This document shows, one piece after another, positions 36,440 to 46,648 of a DNA stretch of 64,000 nt. A program made the translations under genes and the position numbers. The DNA is from Pseudomonas poae (GTDB lineage Bacteria > Pseudomonadota > Gammaproteobacteria > Pseudomonadales > Pseudomonadaceae), in the NCBI GenBank assembly GCA_004000515.1, contig CP034537.1, positions 1,054,001 to 1,118,000 on the forward strand. Direction: 5' to 3'. The notes beneath the pieces were generated by a model. The model had not been told where the DNA came from, made no database searches, and saw only the letters and a list, made by a program, of their open reading frames with translations. Positions within the stretch are counted from its first letter, which is position 1, and each line of letters starts with the position of its first letter.

Positions 36440-37696
36440 GTGACGATACCGAACGCCTTACGGCGCACTGGCGTGCTTTTCCTGTGGGCCCTGGTCTACT
36501 ACGTGTCCGGCGTTGCTTCGCTGGCCTTTGAAGATCCCGTCTCGAACATGGCGATTATCTGGTTCCCGGCCGGCGTTTCGGTGTCGGCGTTCCTGAGTTC
36601 CCAGCGCAACCACTGGCCGATGCTGTTCGTGGCGCTGCTGGCCGCAAGAGTGCTGCTGGGCGAACACGGGTGGCATGCCTTGTTGCCCACCCTCGCGTTT
36701 TCAGCAGTGGCGCTGGCGGGTTCGGTGGCCATCGCCTGGCTGGTGCGCCACTTCGCGCGGCGGGGCGATGACGTGCATGCCATCGTCTTGTGGCTGTTGG
36801 CAACGGTAGCGGTGTGTGGCGCCCAGGCGCTGATCAGGAAAACCTGGTTGTTACTGGCCGGGGAGGCTTCGCAACACACGTTCCTGAGCAACTGGATGTC
36901 CGGCGTCAACGGCGTGTTCTTCGCGACGGTGGTGGTGATGAACGTGCTGAACAGCAACCTGCGCGACTTCCCCACCTCGGCGCGGGAAAAAGCCGCCGGC
37001 GGCCTGTGCCTTCTGCTTCTGGCACTGAACACCTGGTACATCTTCGGGGCCCCGCCGGGTTGGCTCACCAGCATCCTGGACACCGACGCCGGTGCGGCGG
37101 TGTATTTCCTCCTGGCGTGCCTGCCCATCGCGCTGACGCTCGCGGTCTGCGTGGCCTGGCGCAGTCCCGGCGGCTCCCTGGCGCTGCTGGTGCTGGGCAG
37201 CATCGTGGTCAATTACACCGACCAGAAGACCGGCCCGTTCTATGTGCCCGGCCTGCTGGAAGGCGAGCCTTTGTTGTTGGCGCAAAGTTACCTGTCGATC
37301 ACCGCGCTGCTGGTGGTAGCCGTGCGCCTGATGACCCAATCCAACAAGCCCTACGACCCGGAAACCGGGCGGCTGCCGGGTGAAGGCGTGATGTACCAAC
37401 TGCACCCCGGCACGGGCGAGATTCTGTGGGATGACAACCTGGCGACGTTGCTGGACGTTGGCACGCTGCCGATGAACACCGTGCAGCACGTGCTGAACCG
37501 TGTGCACCCGGAAGATCGCGACAAGCTCGAACGCCATTGGTCTGCGGACGTCGGCCTGCGTGCGTCGTCGCTGGCCTTTCGCATCGACAAGGGCAACGGT
37601 GACTGGCTCACCCTCTACGACCAGAGCCCCGGTGCCCTTAGGGATGCGACGGGACAAGTGATTGTCGGCAACTGGCAAACCAGCCGTTATTCCTGA
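36440..37696 (+). CDS. MASE1 sensor membrane protein without output domain
   Basis: 418 residues. The first ~300 form eight or so membrane helices with MASE1 features (YYVSGVASLAFEDPVSNMAIIWFPAGVSVSAFL, then FFATVVVMNVLNSNLRD). The last ~100 look like a PAS-like fold (GEILWDDNLATLLDVGTLP, VHPEDRDKLERHW, FRIDKGNGDWLTLYDQ). No GGDEF, EAL or histidine kinase domain follows; the protein stops after the PAS-like part. GTG start (36440) is the earliest plausible codon; no strong ribosome site is seen. Next to it, 44 bases on, is the HdeD/peptidase-like gene, so the two may work together. Confidence 0.75.
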   Translation: MTIPNALRRTGVLFLWALVYYVSGVASLAFEDPVSNMAIIWFPAGVSVSAFLSSQRNHWPMLFVALLAARVLLGEHGWHALLPTLAFSAVALAGSVAIAWLVRHFARRGDDVHAIVLWLLATVAVCGAQALIRKTWLLLAGEASQHTFLSNWMSGVNGVFFATVVVMNVLNSNLRDFPTSAREKAAGGLCLLLLALNTWYIFGAPPGWLTSILDTDAGAAVYFLLACLPIALTLAVCVAWRSPGGSLALLVLGSIVVNYTDQKTGPFYVPGLLEGEPLLLAQSYLSITALLVVAVRLMTQSNKPYDPETGRLPGEGVMYQLHPGTGEILWDDNLATLLDVGTLPMNTVQHVLNRVHPEDRDKLERHWSADVGLRASSLAFRIDKGNGDWLTLYDQSPGALRDATGQVIVGNWQTSRYS

Positions 37697-37740
37697 TTTT
37701 TTATCGTTGGCAATTCGCGTTTACCTGTACGAGTGTGTTC

Positions 37741-39078
37741 ATGATTCAGATTGCTTTACTGCTGTTCGGCGTTGAATTCGTCCGTTCCAAATTCTGGTTT
37801 CTCGGACTGGTCGGCATCGTCTGGGGCGCGCTGGGCCTGGGCGTCATGATCGACGGGCTGGATGGCGAGTTGTACTTCCCGCTGCGCGCGTTCGGGCTGC
37901 TGTTGCTGCTGGAAAGCATTGTGACCCTGAGCGTGGCGTCCAGCGGCGTCGGCACGCAACGCGCGGTGCTGTTCTTCAAGGGCGGCATCTGCTTTTTCGT
38001 GGCGGTGCTGATCCTGGCCGACAAGGTCTACAGCAACCTGCTGCTGGCGATCATCTTTGGCTTTACCTACTTTGTGATCGGCTTGCTGGCGATCACTTCG
38101 GCCTGGGTGGTGCGGTTTCCACGCTGGCGTTGGGCGCTGCTGAGCGGTGGCGTGCAGGTGGTGTTCGCCGTGCTGCTGGTGAGCCCCTACCCGATCAGCA
38201 ACAGCGCAACCGTGTCGTTTTTCCTCGGGGCACTGATGATTGTCAGCGGCTTGAATACCGTGCGTATCGCTCGTCGCGTACAGCGCTTGCGCCACGGCAC
38301 CTCGACCTTTGAATTGCTGGCGCCCCGAGACCTGTTGTCGGACTTCAAAAGCAGCCCCCGAAGAACCACAGCCGGAACAGCCCGAGCCAGAGGCACCTGG
38401 CAACGACCCTCTGGTGGTGCATATCTGGACACCAGAAGGCACGGCCAGCGCGGCCACAATCCCCCGCCCGATCATCAATCGCTACATTGCCGCGGTGGAT
38501 GCGCAGGGTGTGATTTCAACCGGTCACGCGGCCATTGAGCTGTCGCCATCGGTGTATTTGAGCCTGTACCCGGTCGCCGACATCGACCGTTCACCGTCGG
38601 AGTTCTTCCGCATCCTCAAGGCGACCCGCAACAACGACGTGCCTGGGACCTTCCTGCCGGACTACGCCACCGAAGTGGCCAACTGGTGCGATTCGGACCG
38701 CAAGATCGTGTTCCACCAGTACAGCCGCAAGGCCTTGGTCGAGTTCTCGAACAACTATCGTCGGCAAGCCACCTACAACCTGACCTACCGCAACTGCTCA
38801 AGCAGCGTGGCATTTGCCCTGGAAGCGTCGATGGATGGGGTGTTGTCGGAACGGTCGCGACGTTGGCGTTCGGTGCTGCAGACCCTGCTCATGCCTGAGC
38901 TGTGGATTGCCGCGCAAGTGCGCAAGCGCGCAATGACGATGGCCTGGACGCCCGGTTTGGTGATGGATTACGCACGCGCCCTGCGGGTGATCGTGCACCA
39001 GTGCCACGGCCATGGTTCCAGCGGATCCCATGGCGTGGCGCTTCCAGCAAGCCCTTGCCAGACAAGAAGCAGGACTAG
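37741..39078 (+). CDS. HdeD-like membrane protein fused to a cysteine-peptidase-like domain (two frameshifts)
   Basis: About 446 residues when repaired. The N-terminal part (to residue ~195) has six membrane helices in the DUF308/HdeD pattern (FWFLGLVGIVWGALGLGVMIDG, ATVSFFLGALMIVSGLNTVRIARRV). After a Pro/Glu linker comes a soluble domain with ISTGHAAIELSP and TYNLTYRNCSSSVAFALE, a His then Cys order that suggests a circularly permuted NlpC/P60 or DUF4105-like peptidase. Frames change near 38356-38360 (CAGCCCCCGAAG) and 38997 (GCACCAGTGCC), both one-base losses in C runs. True stop is TAG 39076-39078. The function call is inference. Confidence 0.65.
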
Positions 39079-39085
39079 TACCGGG

Positions 39086-39108
39086 GCCTCTCACAATGCG
39101 TGAGAGGC
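39086..39108. terminator. hairpin between convergent genes
   Basis: GCCTCTCAC and GTGAGAGGC form a perfect 9-bp stem with a 5-base loop in the 38-base gap between the HdeD-like gene and the MFS gene. There is no long T run, so terminator strength is uncertain. Confidence 0.6.
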
Positions 39109-39116
39109 TCTGTGTA

Positions 39117-40778
39117 TCAGTGGAACAGTACCGCGGTTTTTTGCAGGGTCACCCACACACCCCACGCCAACGGAATACCGACCACCAGCCAGGCGGCAAT
39201 TGCCAATGGCACGCTACCGGAAGCCGCTTTCCACTCCAGCGAAGTGGTGGCGTCAGCCCCTTTGTCATGACCCAGCGCTTGCTCAGCCGCCAGTTCGGCG
39301 TCGGTCATGAAGTACTTGTCGGCTACCGGACGCACCAGCAAGTTGCAGATGAAACCCAGCACCAGCAGGCCGGCGAGGATATACAAGGTGATGTCGTAAG
39401 CGGCAGCGCGTTCAACGCCGATGCTCAGTTGATATTCACGCAGGTAGTTCACCAATACCGGGCCCAATACACCCGCAGCCGCCCAAGCGGTGAGCAGGCG
39501 ACCGTGGATCGCGCCCACCATCTGCGTGCCGAACAGGTCGGCCAGGTACGCCGGCACGGTCGCAAAACCACCGCCGTACATCGACAGGATGATGCAGAAC
39601 GCCGCCACGAACAGCGAAACGTTGCCCAGGTGGCCAAGGTTCGGGATCAGCGCGTACAGGGCAAAACCCAGGGCAAAGAACACAAAGTAAGTGTTTTTAC
39701 GGCCCAGGTAGTCGGAGAACGACGCCCAGAAGAACCGGCCACCGATGTTGAACAGGCTCAGCAACCCAGTGAAGCCCGCAGCGATAGCCGCGATGGAGGC
39801 CAATTGACCGGCATCCAGTTGACCGAACGGCACATCCACACCCAGCAACTTGCCGCCGAATACTTCCTGCAGCAGCGGCGAAGCCATGCCGAGGATGCCA
39901 ATACCGGCAGATACGTTCAGGCACAGCACCAGCCAGACCAGGCGGAATTGCGGGGTTTTCCACGCCACATTCACGTGGACGTGACGGTGGGTGATCATCG
40001 CGTTGCTGGCTTTTTTCGCCGGCGCGGTCCAGCCCTCAGGCTTCCAACCGGTTGGCGGAACACGATAGGACAGTGCGCCGCCGATCATGAACACGAAGTA
40101 GATCGCGGCCATCACCAGGAAGCTCTGCCACACGCCTACGCTGGTTGGCGTAGCGAAGTGGCCCATCAATGCCGCTGCCAACGGGGCGCCTACCATCGCG
40201 CCGCCGCCGAAGCCCATGATCGCCATGCCGGTAGCCATGCCGCGCTTGTCCGGGAACCACTTGATCAGGGTCGACACGGGCGAGATATAGCCCAGGCCCA
40301 GGCCGATACCGCCAATGACCCCGGAGCCGATCCACATCAGCCAGATCTGGTGGGTATAGATGCCCAACGCCGAGATCAACAGACCGCCACACCAGCACAA
40401 TGCCGATACAACGCCAGCCTTACGCGGCCCGGCATGTTCCAGCCAACCGCCCCAGATCGCTGCCGAGCAGCCCAGGAAGATGAAGAACAGGGTGTAGATC
40501 CAGCCCAGCATGGAGATGGGCCAGTCGCATTGGGACGAGAAGACTTGTGCGATGAAGCTCATGTCCGGCGCGCAGGCGACCGGCTTGGTGACGCCCAGTG
40601 CCTTGGACAGCGGCAGCCAGAACACCGAGAAACCGTAGGCCATGCCGATGCACAGGTGGATGGCCAGCGCGGCCGGTGGAACCAGCCAGCGGTTGAACCC
40701 GGGCTTGGCGATAATGCGTTCCTTGGACAGGAAAGCAGGCTGCGCGGCAGTTGAAGCTGCCGCAGTGCTAGTGCTCAT
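39117..40778 (-). CDS. OFA-type MFS transporter
   Basis: 553 residues with about 12 membrane helices. AYGFSVFWLPLSKALG, GWIYTLFFIFLGCSAAIWGGWLEHAGPRK and the motif KWFPDKRGMATGMAIMGFGGGAMV are typical of the oxalate/formate antiporter (OFA) subfamily. In pseudomonads these are usually uptake carriers for monocarboxylates; the substrate cannot be told from sequence. An insert of about 50 residues lies between helices 6 and 7 (GWTAPAKKASNAMITHRHVHVNVAWKTPQF). Start ATG 40776-40778. Confidence 0.88.
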   Translation of the reverse strand: MSTSTAAASTAAQPAFLSKERIIAKPGFNRWLVPPAALAIHLCIGMAYGFSVFWLPLSKALGVTKPVACAPDMSFIAQVFSSQCDWPISMLGWIYTLFFIFLGCSAAIWGGWLEHAGPRKAGVVSALCWCGGLLISALGIYTHQIWLMWIGSGVIGGIGLGLGYISPVSTLIKWFPDKRGMATGMAIMGFGGGAMVGAPLAAALMGHFATPTSVGVWQSFLVMAAIYFVFMIGGALSYRVPPTGWKPEGWTAPAKKASNAMITHRHVHVNVAWKTPQFRLVWLVLCLNVSAGIGILGMASPLLQEVFGGKLLGVDVPFGQLDAGQLASIAAIAAGFTGLLSLFNIGGRFFWASFSDYLGRKNTYFVFFALGFALYALIPNLGHLGNVSLFVAAFCIILSMYGGGFATVPAYLADLFGTQMVGAIHGRLLTAWAAAGVLGPVLVNYLREYQLSIGVERAAAYDITLYILAGLLVLGFICNLLVRPVADKYFMTDAELAAEQALGHDKGADATTSLEWKAASGSVPLAIAAWLVVGIPLAWGVWVTLQKTAVLFH

Positions 40779-41103
40779 TGGTGTTTCCCCCAGTTGTTAG
40801 TATGTGTCCGTCAGGCGCTCTCTCCCTCGGCCTTGCACGCAGAGCGTTGGCCGTTGTTTTGAGTAAAGCTCCATTTGAGCGCGACGCTATGTCGCAGAAG
40901 GCAGACGAACCGGCGCAGATTAGCACCTGCGGATGACAGAAAAACCAAACTGATATCACCTTTTTCGGAATATCTGTTTTGTTTGACGCCAAATTCCCGT
41001 TTTGCTGGGGCTGGATACAATGTAACGATCTGCGAACTGACGTACGGTTAGCGGCGTTATACTCTGCGGCTAAATTTTGAAATCGACATACAAGGACTCG
41101 CCC
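40779..41103. promoter_or_regulatory. divergent promoter region, MFS gene and asmA
   Basis: No gene in this 325-base gap. Toward asmA there is TATACT (41058-41063) with CTGACG upstream as a possible -35 at 15-base spacing. Stretches of AT-rich sequence near 40930-41000 probably serve the MFS gene. Confidence 0.4.
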
Positions 41104-43311
41104 ATGAAAGCGTTCGGCAAAATCCTGGGTCTGGTACTTCTCGGGCTGTTGCTGATCATTGTGGCTCTGGGCTTTGCCCTGACCCATCTCTTCGATCCCA
41201 ACGACTATAAAGACGAGATTCGCCAGATTGCCCGCGACAAGGCCCACATCGAGCTGACGCTCAATGGCGACATCGGCTGGAGCCTGTTTCCCTGGCTCGG
41301 CCTGGAGCTGCACGAAGCCAGCGTGGCGACCCTGACCAATCCAACCCAACCGTTCGCCGACCTGCAGATGCTCGGCCTGTCGGTCCGCGTGCTGCCGCTG
41401 CTGCGCCGTGAAGTGCAGATGAGCGACGTGCGCGTCGAGGGCCTGAACCTGCGCCTCAACCGCGACAAGCAAGGCCATGGCAACTGGGAGGACATCGGCA
41501 AGAACGTGACCCAGACGTCTGCCGGCACTCCCGCCACGGTGGAACAACCGGCCGACGAGCCTGAAAAACCATCCAAGCCGATTCGCCTGGACATCGACAG
41601 CCTGACCATCAACAACGCCCGCGTTGAATACAACGACGAGCAGACCGGCAAGCAGTTCAGCGCCGAAAGCATTCAGTTGAGCGCTGGCGCCGTGCACGAA
41701 GGCGCCAGCATTCCGGTAAAACTCACCGCCTTCTTCGGCAGCAACCAGCCGGTGATGCGCATCAAGACCGAGCTCAACGGTAACCTGCGCATCCAGCGCG
41801 CCCTCAAGCGCTACCAGTTCGAAGACATGAAGATCACCGGCGAAGCCACGGGCGAGCCGCTGCAAGGCAAGACCGTGAGCTTCTCCACCCAAGGCCAGTT
41901 GCTGGTGGACCAAGCGGCGAATATCGCCGAGTGGACCAACCTGAAACTCTCGGCCAACCAACTGCGTGCCTTGGGCGAATTGAAGGTCAACAACCTGGAC
42001 AAGACCCCGCAATTCAGCGGCGCCCTGTCCATCGCCCAGTTTGACCTGGCCAAGTTCCTCGACAGCGTTGGCCATCCGCTGCCGCCCATGGCCGAAGGCA
42101 GCCTGAGCAAGGTCGAGCTGGTCAGCCGCCTCACCGGCACGCCGACCAGCGCGGCCTTTGAAGACTTGAACCTGAAACTCGACGGCAGCACCTTCACGGG
42201 TCGCCTCGCCGTGGACGACTTTGCCAAGCAGTCGCTGCGAGTCCAGCTCAAGGGCGACACCTTCAACGCTGACAACTACCTGCCGGCCAAGTCCGAATCC
42301 GCCAAGGGCGCGGCCGCCGCACGTCAGGCCGAAGTCCAGAACAGCGAGGCTGGCGCCATGGCCGCCGGTGGCACCACCCCGCTGCCGGATGCCCCGACCA
42401 AAGGCGCCTGGAGCACCGACAAACTGTTGCCATTGCCTCGCCTGCGCACGCTGGACGTGAACGCCGACCTCTCCTTCGGCCAACTGACCTTGAGCAAGTT
42501 GCCAATCCAGAACGCTGCGCTGAAAGCGTCCGGCATTGATGGCCAGCTCAAGCTCGACACCCTCAGCGGCGGTCTTTACAACGGTACTTTCCAGGCTAAC
42601 GGCAACCTCGACGTGCGCCAGGATATTCCCGTGCTGGCGCTGCAAACCCACATCAAGCAAGTGCCGGTCGAACGGATCCTGCAAGCCCAAGGGCAAACGC
42701 CGCCAGTGAAGGGCCAGATCACCCTCGACAGCAATCTCAGCGGCCGTGGCAACAGCCAAAAAGCCCTGATCGACAGCCTCAACGGCACTGCCAGCTTTGT
42801 GATCAATAACGGCGTGCTGCTCAACGCCAACCTCGAACAGCAACTGTGCACCGGTATCGCCCTGCTCAACCGCAAGACCTTGAGCACCACGCCGCAGGGC
42901 AAGGACACGCCATTCCAGGAGTTGAAGGGCAACCTGACCTTCCGTAACGGCGTAGCCAGCAACCCGGACCTTAAAGTGCGCATCCCAGGGCTGACGGTAA
43001 ACGGCAACGGTGACGTCGACCTGCGCGTGCTGGGCATGGATTACCGCGTCGGCATCATCGTCGAAGGTGACCAGCGCGACGTACCGGACCCTGCCTGCCA
43101 AGTAGGCTCCAACTTCCAGAACATCGAAGTCCCGCTGCGCTGTCGCGGCCCGCTGGAGCTGGGTGCAAAGGCGTGCCGCCTGGACAAGGACGGCCTGAGC
43201 CAAGTGGCGATCAAGGCTGCTGGCAACAAGCTCAGCGAGAAGCTGGAAGAGAAACTCGACAAGGTTAATCCACAACTCAAAGATGCTTTGAAAGGCCTGT
43301 TCAAGCGATGA
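41104..43311 (+). CDS. AsmA family protein
   Basis: 735 residues. One N-terminal membrane helix (ILGLVLLGLLLIIVALGFALTHLF) anchors a large periplasmic beta-rich body. The N-terminal DPNDYKDEIRQIARDKAHIELTLNGDIGWSLFPWLGLEL and the C-terminal TLDSNLSGRGNSQKALIDSLNGTASFVINNGVL are AsmA signatures. Members are thought to help lipid transport or outer membrane assembly. ATG 41104 chosen at the helix; a frame nine codons longer lacks support. Overlaps mutY (ATGA). Confidence 0.9.
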   Translation: MKAFGKILGLVLLGLLLIIVALGFALTHLFDPNDYKDEIRQIARDKAHIELTLNGDIGWSLFPWLGLELHEASVATLTNPTQPFADLQMLGLSVRVLPLLRREVQMSDVRVEGLNLRLNRDKQGHGNWEDIGKNVTQTSAGTPATVEQPADEPEKPSKPIRLDIDSLTINNARVEYNDEQTGKQFSAESIQLSAGAVHEGASIPVKLTAFFGSNQPVMRIKTELNGNLRIQRALKRYQFEDMKITGEATGEPLQGKTVSFSTQGQLLVDQAANIAEWTNLKLSANQLRALGELKVNNLDKTPQFSGALSIAQFDLAKFLDSVGHPLPPMAEGSLSKVELVSRLTGTPTSAAFEDLNLKLDGSTFTGRLAVDDFAKQSLRVQLKGDTFNADNYLPAKSESAKGAAAARQAEVQNSEAGAMAAGGTTPLPDAPTKGAWSTDKLLPLPRLRTLDVNADLSFGQLTLSKLPIQNAALKASGIDGQLKLDTLSGGLYNGTFQANGNLDVRQDIPVLALQTHIKQVPVERILQAQGQTPPVKGQITLDSNLSGRGNSQKALIDSLNGTASFVINNGVLLNANLEQQLCTGIALLNRKTLSTTPQGKDTPFQELKGNLTFRNGVASNPDLKVRIPGLTVNGNGDVDLRVLGMDYRVGIIVEGDQRDVPDPACQVGSNFQNIEVPLRCRGPLELGAKACRLDKDGLSQVAIKAAGNKLSEKLEEKLDKVNPQLKDALKGLFKR

Positions 43312-44375
43312 GAAACGAGCAGTTTTCAACGGCGGTACTGGACTGGTACGACCGCCACGGTCGCCATGACCTGCCCTGGCAACAGGGCATCACGCCCTAC
43401 CGGGTGTGGGTCTCGGAGATCATGCTGCAACAGACCCAGGTGAGCACCGTGCTCAATTACTTCGACCGGTTCATGGCCTCCTTGCCGACGGTCGAAGCCC
43501 TGGCCGCCGCGCCCGAAGATGAAGTACTGCACCTGTGGACGGGCCTGGGTTATTACACCCGGGCGCGCAACCTGCAGAAGACCGCGAAAATTGTCGTGGC
43601 CGAGTACGGCGGCGAATTTCCCAGGGATGTGGAAAAGCTCACCGAATTGCCAGGCATTGGCCTGTCCACCGCCGGCGCAATCGCCAGCCTGAGCATGGGC
43701 CTGCGCGCACCGATCCTCGACGGCAACGTCAAGCGCGTGCTGGCACGCTTTACCGCCCAGGAGGGCTACCCGGGCGAACCCAAGGTTGCCAAGCAGCTGT
43801 GGGCGACCGCAGATCGCTTCACGCCACACGACCGCGTCAACGCCTACACCCAGGCGATGATGGACATGGGCGCCACCCTCTGCACCCGCAGCAAACCCAG
43901 CTGCCTGCTGTGCCCGCTGGAAAAAGGCTGCGAAGCCCACATGCTCGGCCTGGAGACACGCTACCCCATCCCCAAGCCGCGCAAGACCATCCCCCAGAAG
44001 CGCACGCTGATGCCCATGCTGGCGAATGCCGAGGGCGCGATCCTGCTTTACCGCCGCCCATCGACAGGGCTATGGGGTGGACTGTGGAGCTTGCCGGAAT
44101 TGGACGACCTGCAAGACCTGGAACACCTCGCCCACCAGCACGCATTGGAACTGGGCAAGCAACAGGAGCTGCCGGGGTTGATCCACACCTTCAGCCATTT
44201 CCAACTGGCGATCGAACCCTGGCTGGTCCAGGTCGAGGAATCCGCCCATCACGTGGCCGAGGCCGACTGGCTCTGGTATAACCTCGCCACCCCGCCGCGC
44301 CTGGGCCTTGCCGCCCCGGTAAAAAAACTGCTGAAGCGCGCGGCCGACGTATTGAATGCAGGAGTGTCGTCATGA
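43308..44375 (+). CDS. mutY: A/G-specific adenine glycosylase MutY
   Basis: Removes adenine mispaired with 8-oxoguanine. 355 residues. The helix-hairpin-helix [15 protein letters not shown], the iron-sulfur ligands C-X6-C-X2-C-X5-C in [17 protein letters not shown], and a C-terminal NUDIX-like MutT domain ([12 protein letters not shown]) are all seen. Start overlaps the asmA stop and its own stop overlaps yggX. Confidence 0.96.
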   Translation: MRNEQFSTAVLDWYDRHGRHDLPWQQGITPYRVWVSEIMLQQTQVSTVLNYFDRFMASLPTVEALAAAPEDEVLHLWTGLGYYTRARNLQKTAKIVVAEYGGEFPRDVEKLTELPGIGLSTAGAIASLSMGLRAPILDGNVKRVLARFTAQEGYPGEPKVAKQLWATADRFTPHDRVNAYTQAMMDMGATLCTRSKPSCLLCPLEKGCEAHMLGLETRYPIPKPRKTIPQKRTLMPMLANAEGAILLYRRPSTGLWGGLWSLPELDDLQDLEHLAHQHALELGKQQELPGLIHTFSHFQLAIEPWLVQVEESAHHVAEADWLWYNLATPPRLGLAAPVKKLLKRAADVLNAGVSS

Positions 44376-44644
44376 CCCGCACCGTAATGTGCCGCAAGTA
44401 CAAAGAAGAACTGCCAGCCTTGGAGCGCCCTCCGTATCCGGGCGCCAAGGGCCAGGACATCTACGACCACGTCTCTGCCAAAGCCTGGGCCGACTGGCTG
44501 AAACACCAGACCCTGCTGATCAACGAAAAACGCCTGAACATGATGAACGCCGAAGACCGCAAATATTTGGCAGGCGAGATGGACAAGTTCTTTTCCGGCG
44601 AGGATTACGCCAAGGCCGACGGTTACGTGCCGCCTGCTCAATAA
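44372..44644 (+). CDS. yggX: YggX oxidative-damage protection protein
   Basis: 90-residue small protein linked to Fe-S cluster protection and iron trafficking. Family blocks are [41 protein letters not shown] and [18 protein letters not shown]. Its ATG (44372) overlaps the mutY stop. The mutY-yggX pair is standard in gamma-proteobacteria. Confidence 0.96.
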   Translation: MTRTVMCRKYKEELPALERPPYPGAKGQDIYDHVSAKAWADWLKHQTLLINEKRLNMMNAEDRKYLAGEMDKFFSGEDYAKADGYVPPAQ

Positions 44645-44708
44645 TTGATCAAAAACCGGGGTCGGCACGTAAGCGACGGTAATAATTAAATATTTTTTGA
44701 AACCTTGC

Positions 44709-44737
44709 TTGACGACCCCCTGAAAAACCCGTTTAAT
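44709..44737 (+). promoter_or_regulatory. sigma-70 promoter of tRNA-Phe
   Basis: TTGACG (44709-44714) and TTTAAT (44732-44737) are separated by 17 bases and lie 10 bases before the tRNA. The -35 is one base off consensus. Confidence 0.8.
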
Positions 44738-44747
44738 GCGCCCCGTT

Positions 44748-44823
44748 GCCCAGATAGCTCAGTCGGTAGAGCAGGGGATTGAAAATCCCCGTGTCGGCGG
44801 TTCGATTCCGTCTCTGGGCACCA
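44748..44823 (+). tRNA. tRNA-Phe (GAA)
   Basis: A 76-base cloverleaf: acceptor GCCCAGA/TCTGGGC, D-arm with AGCTC, anticodon stem GGGGA/TCCCC with loop TTGAAAA (anticodon GAA at 44781-44783), T-arm GGTTCGATTCC and encoded CCA. Confidence 0.97.
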
Positions 44824-44863
44824 CTAATTAGTTTTAGGTGGTGCCAGCGCCATCTGAAACACA

Positions 44864-44889
44864 CAAAAAACCCGCCTAGTGCGGGTTTT
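44864..44889 (+). terminator. terminator after tRNA-Phe
   Basis: AAAACCCGC and GCGGGTTTT form a stem with loop CTAGT, flanked by an A run and T-rich tail. Confidence 0.85.
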
Positions 44890-44954
44890 GTTGGCTGCGA
44901 TTTATTGAGCCGCGCCAGGGTGACTGTCATCACCCCATCGCCGGCCCTAGCCCG

Positions 44955-46561
44955 TCACTTCAGCAAAAACACCATCAACGGATTGTCATTCAACCGCCCA
45001 CTGAATACCGGCACCTGATGCTCCAGCGGCGTCCCCACCAGCAACGCCGTCTCCTTGCGCGCCACGATCACCCATGCAGGCCTTGGCAACGTGGCCAACC
45101 GCTGAACCTCGCTGCCCCCGACAAACAGCGGCTGCTCGTCGTGATCCAGGTTCATCATGTAACGCACCGCCCAAGTGTCCCGGCCGAGATTGACGAACAC
45201 CAGCGGTCCCGGCTGCGTGACACGCAGTGCCTCAACATGGCCAACGAAGGTGCGGGTGTCGAATTGCAGGTCCTTGGCAGGGTCGACCACCGTCACCAAC
45301 ACCAGCCATTGCGCAACCAATGCGACAGCGCTGAGCCAGACCAGTCGACCTACACGGCGCCAGGCGATGACGGCCGTCACTTGCAGAATCAACAGGGCGC
45401 CGATCAACAACGGCAACGAAACGTCCGGCCAGTAACCGTGCTTTTGCCACCCGTGCCGACAGACAAAGACTACAACCACGCACAACGCCGGCAGCGCCGC
45501 GACAAGCCACTCGTAACACCGACGCACGCCAACGAGCCAGTTTTGCGCCTGGAGCAGCCCATAGGCGGCGACAGCGGCAAACAGCGGCACCATCGGCAGG
45601 ATGTAATAGGCACGCTTGAAGTGCGGTACCGACAACCCGAGCAAAATCATCAAGCCACAGGCGCCGAGCCGCACCACCATCTGCACGTCTTCATTCACGA
45701 ACCGCTCCGACCAGCGATGGCGCAGCGCGATCAACGTGGCCAGCGCCAGAGGCACCACCGGGAAGTAACGGTACACACTCAGCTGGAAGTAGAAATAGAA
45801 CGGCTCGCCGCTTTCATCGAGGCGCCCACCGACTTGCATCTTGAACACCTCGTCGGCAAAAGCATCGCCACCGCTGATTCGCGCCAGCTTCACCAGCAGC
45901 CACCAGCACGCCGCCAACAGCAGCAGGCCGACCACGCCATGGATCAGCACCTGCTTGACCCGCTGCCCCGGACGGCTCAGCGCCCAGTACACGCACACAA
46001 CACCACAGACCTCGATCAGCCCCAACGGCCCACGAATCGCGAACCCCAGGATGAACAATGGGAACACGGCCAACTGGCGCAGCCGAGACCCCAGGCGCTC
46101 GCCTGTGTGCAACAGGTAGAAACTGCCTACGCATAGCAGCGACACCATCTGATCCAGGCACACCGAGCGCGACTTATCGAGCAACTGCGCGGTGAGCAGC
46201 GTCAGCAGCACCGTCAGCAGCGCCCACTGGCGACTCAAAGGGACCAGCAAGCGGTAGATCAGCGCGACAACCCCAGCGGACGCGAGGGCCGTGGGCAGGA
46301 CATTAGCCAGATGATTGGGCGCACCGAACAATCGGGCAAAGACAAAACTGAAGAAGGTCGCGGTACCAGGATAGTCCGCGTAAGACTGCCCATAGGTAGT
46401 GGGGAAAAGCTCGCGCCATGGCGAAACATTTCTTGCAGGAACAGCGCCCATCGCCCGTCAAACCCCTGGGGCTGCTGATCCCAGATACCCAAGGTGAACA
46501 ACAACAAAGCAATCAGGAAAATGCCCAGGGACTCCAGGCGAAAGCGGTTGCGGTGATCCAT
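44955..46561 (-). CDS. GT39/ArnT-like glycosyltransferase (one frameshift)
   Basis: About 535 residues after repair, a polytopic membrane glycosyltransferase that would use a lipid-linked sugar donor. The N-terminal frame gives MDHRNRFRLESLGIFLIALLLF and the acidic motif FDGRWALFLQEMFRHG of the first periplasmic loop. The second frame gives LFPTTYGQSYADYPGTATFFSFVFARLFG and then ten or more helices to VFLLK. The join is near 46417-46424 (CATGGCGCGAG), one base missing. It stands alone, so the target is unknown. Start ATG 46559-46561. Confidence 0.8.
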
Positions 46562-46648
46562 CGATAGACCTGTCAGGTAAGGGGCGCCGACTCATGGTGC
46601 CGAACGCATCCCTGAATAGCGCCTGAACAAACCCGAACAATCCTGGGT

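Noticed and set aside
39012-40754. 580-codon plus-strand frame opposite the MFS gene
   Set aside because: Same type of antisense shadow; the MFS protein is convincing.
40768-43329. 853-codon minus-strand frame over asmA
   Set aside because: Antisense of the AsmA gene; no ribosome site or similarity.
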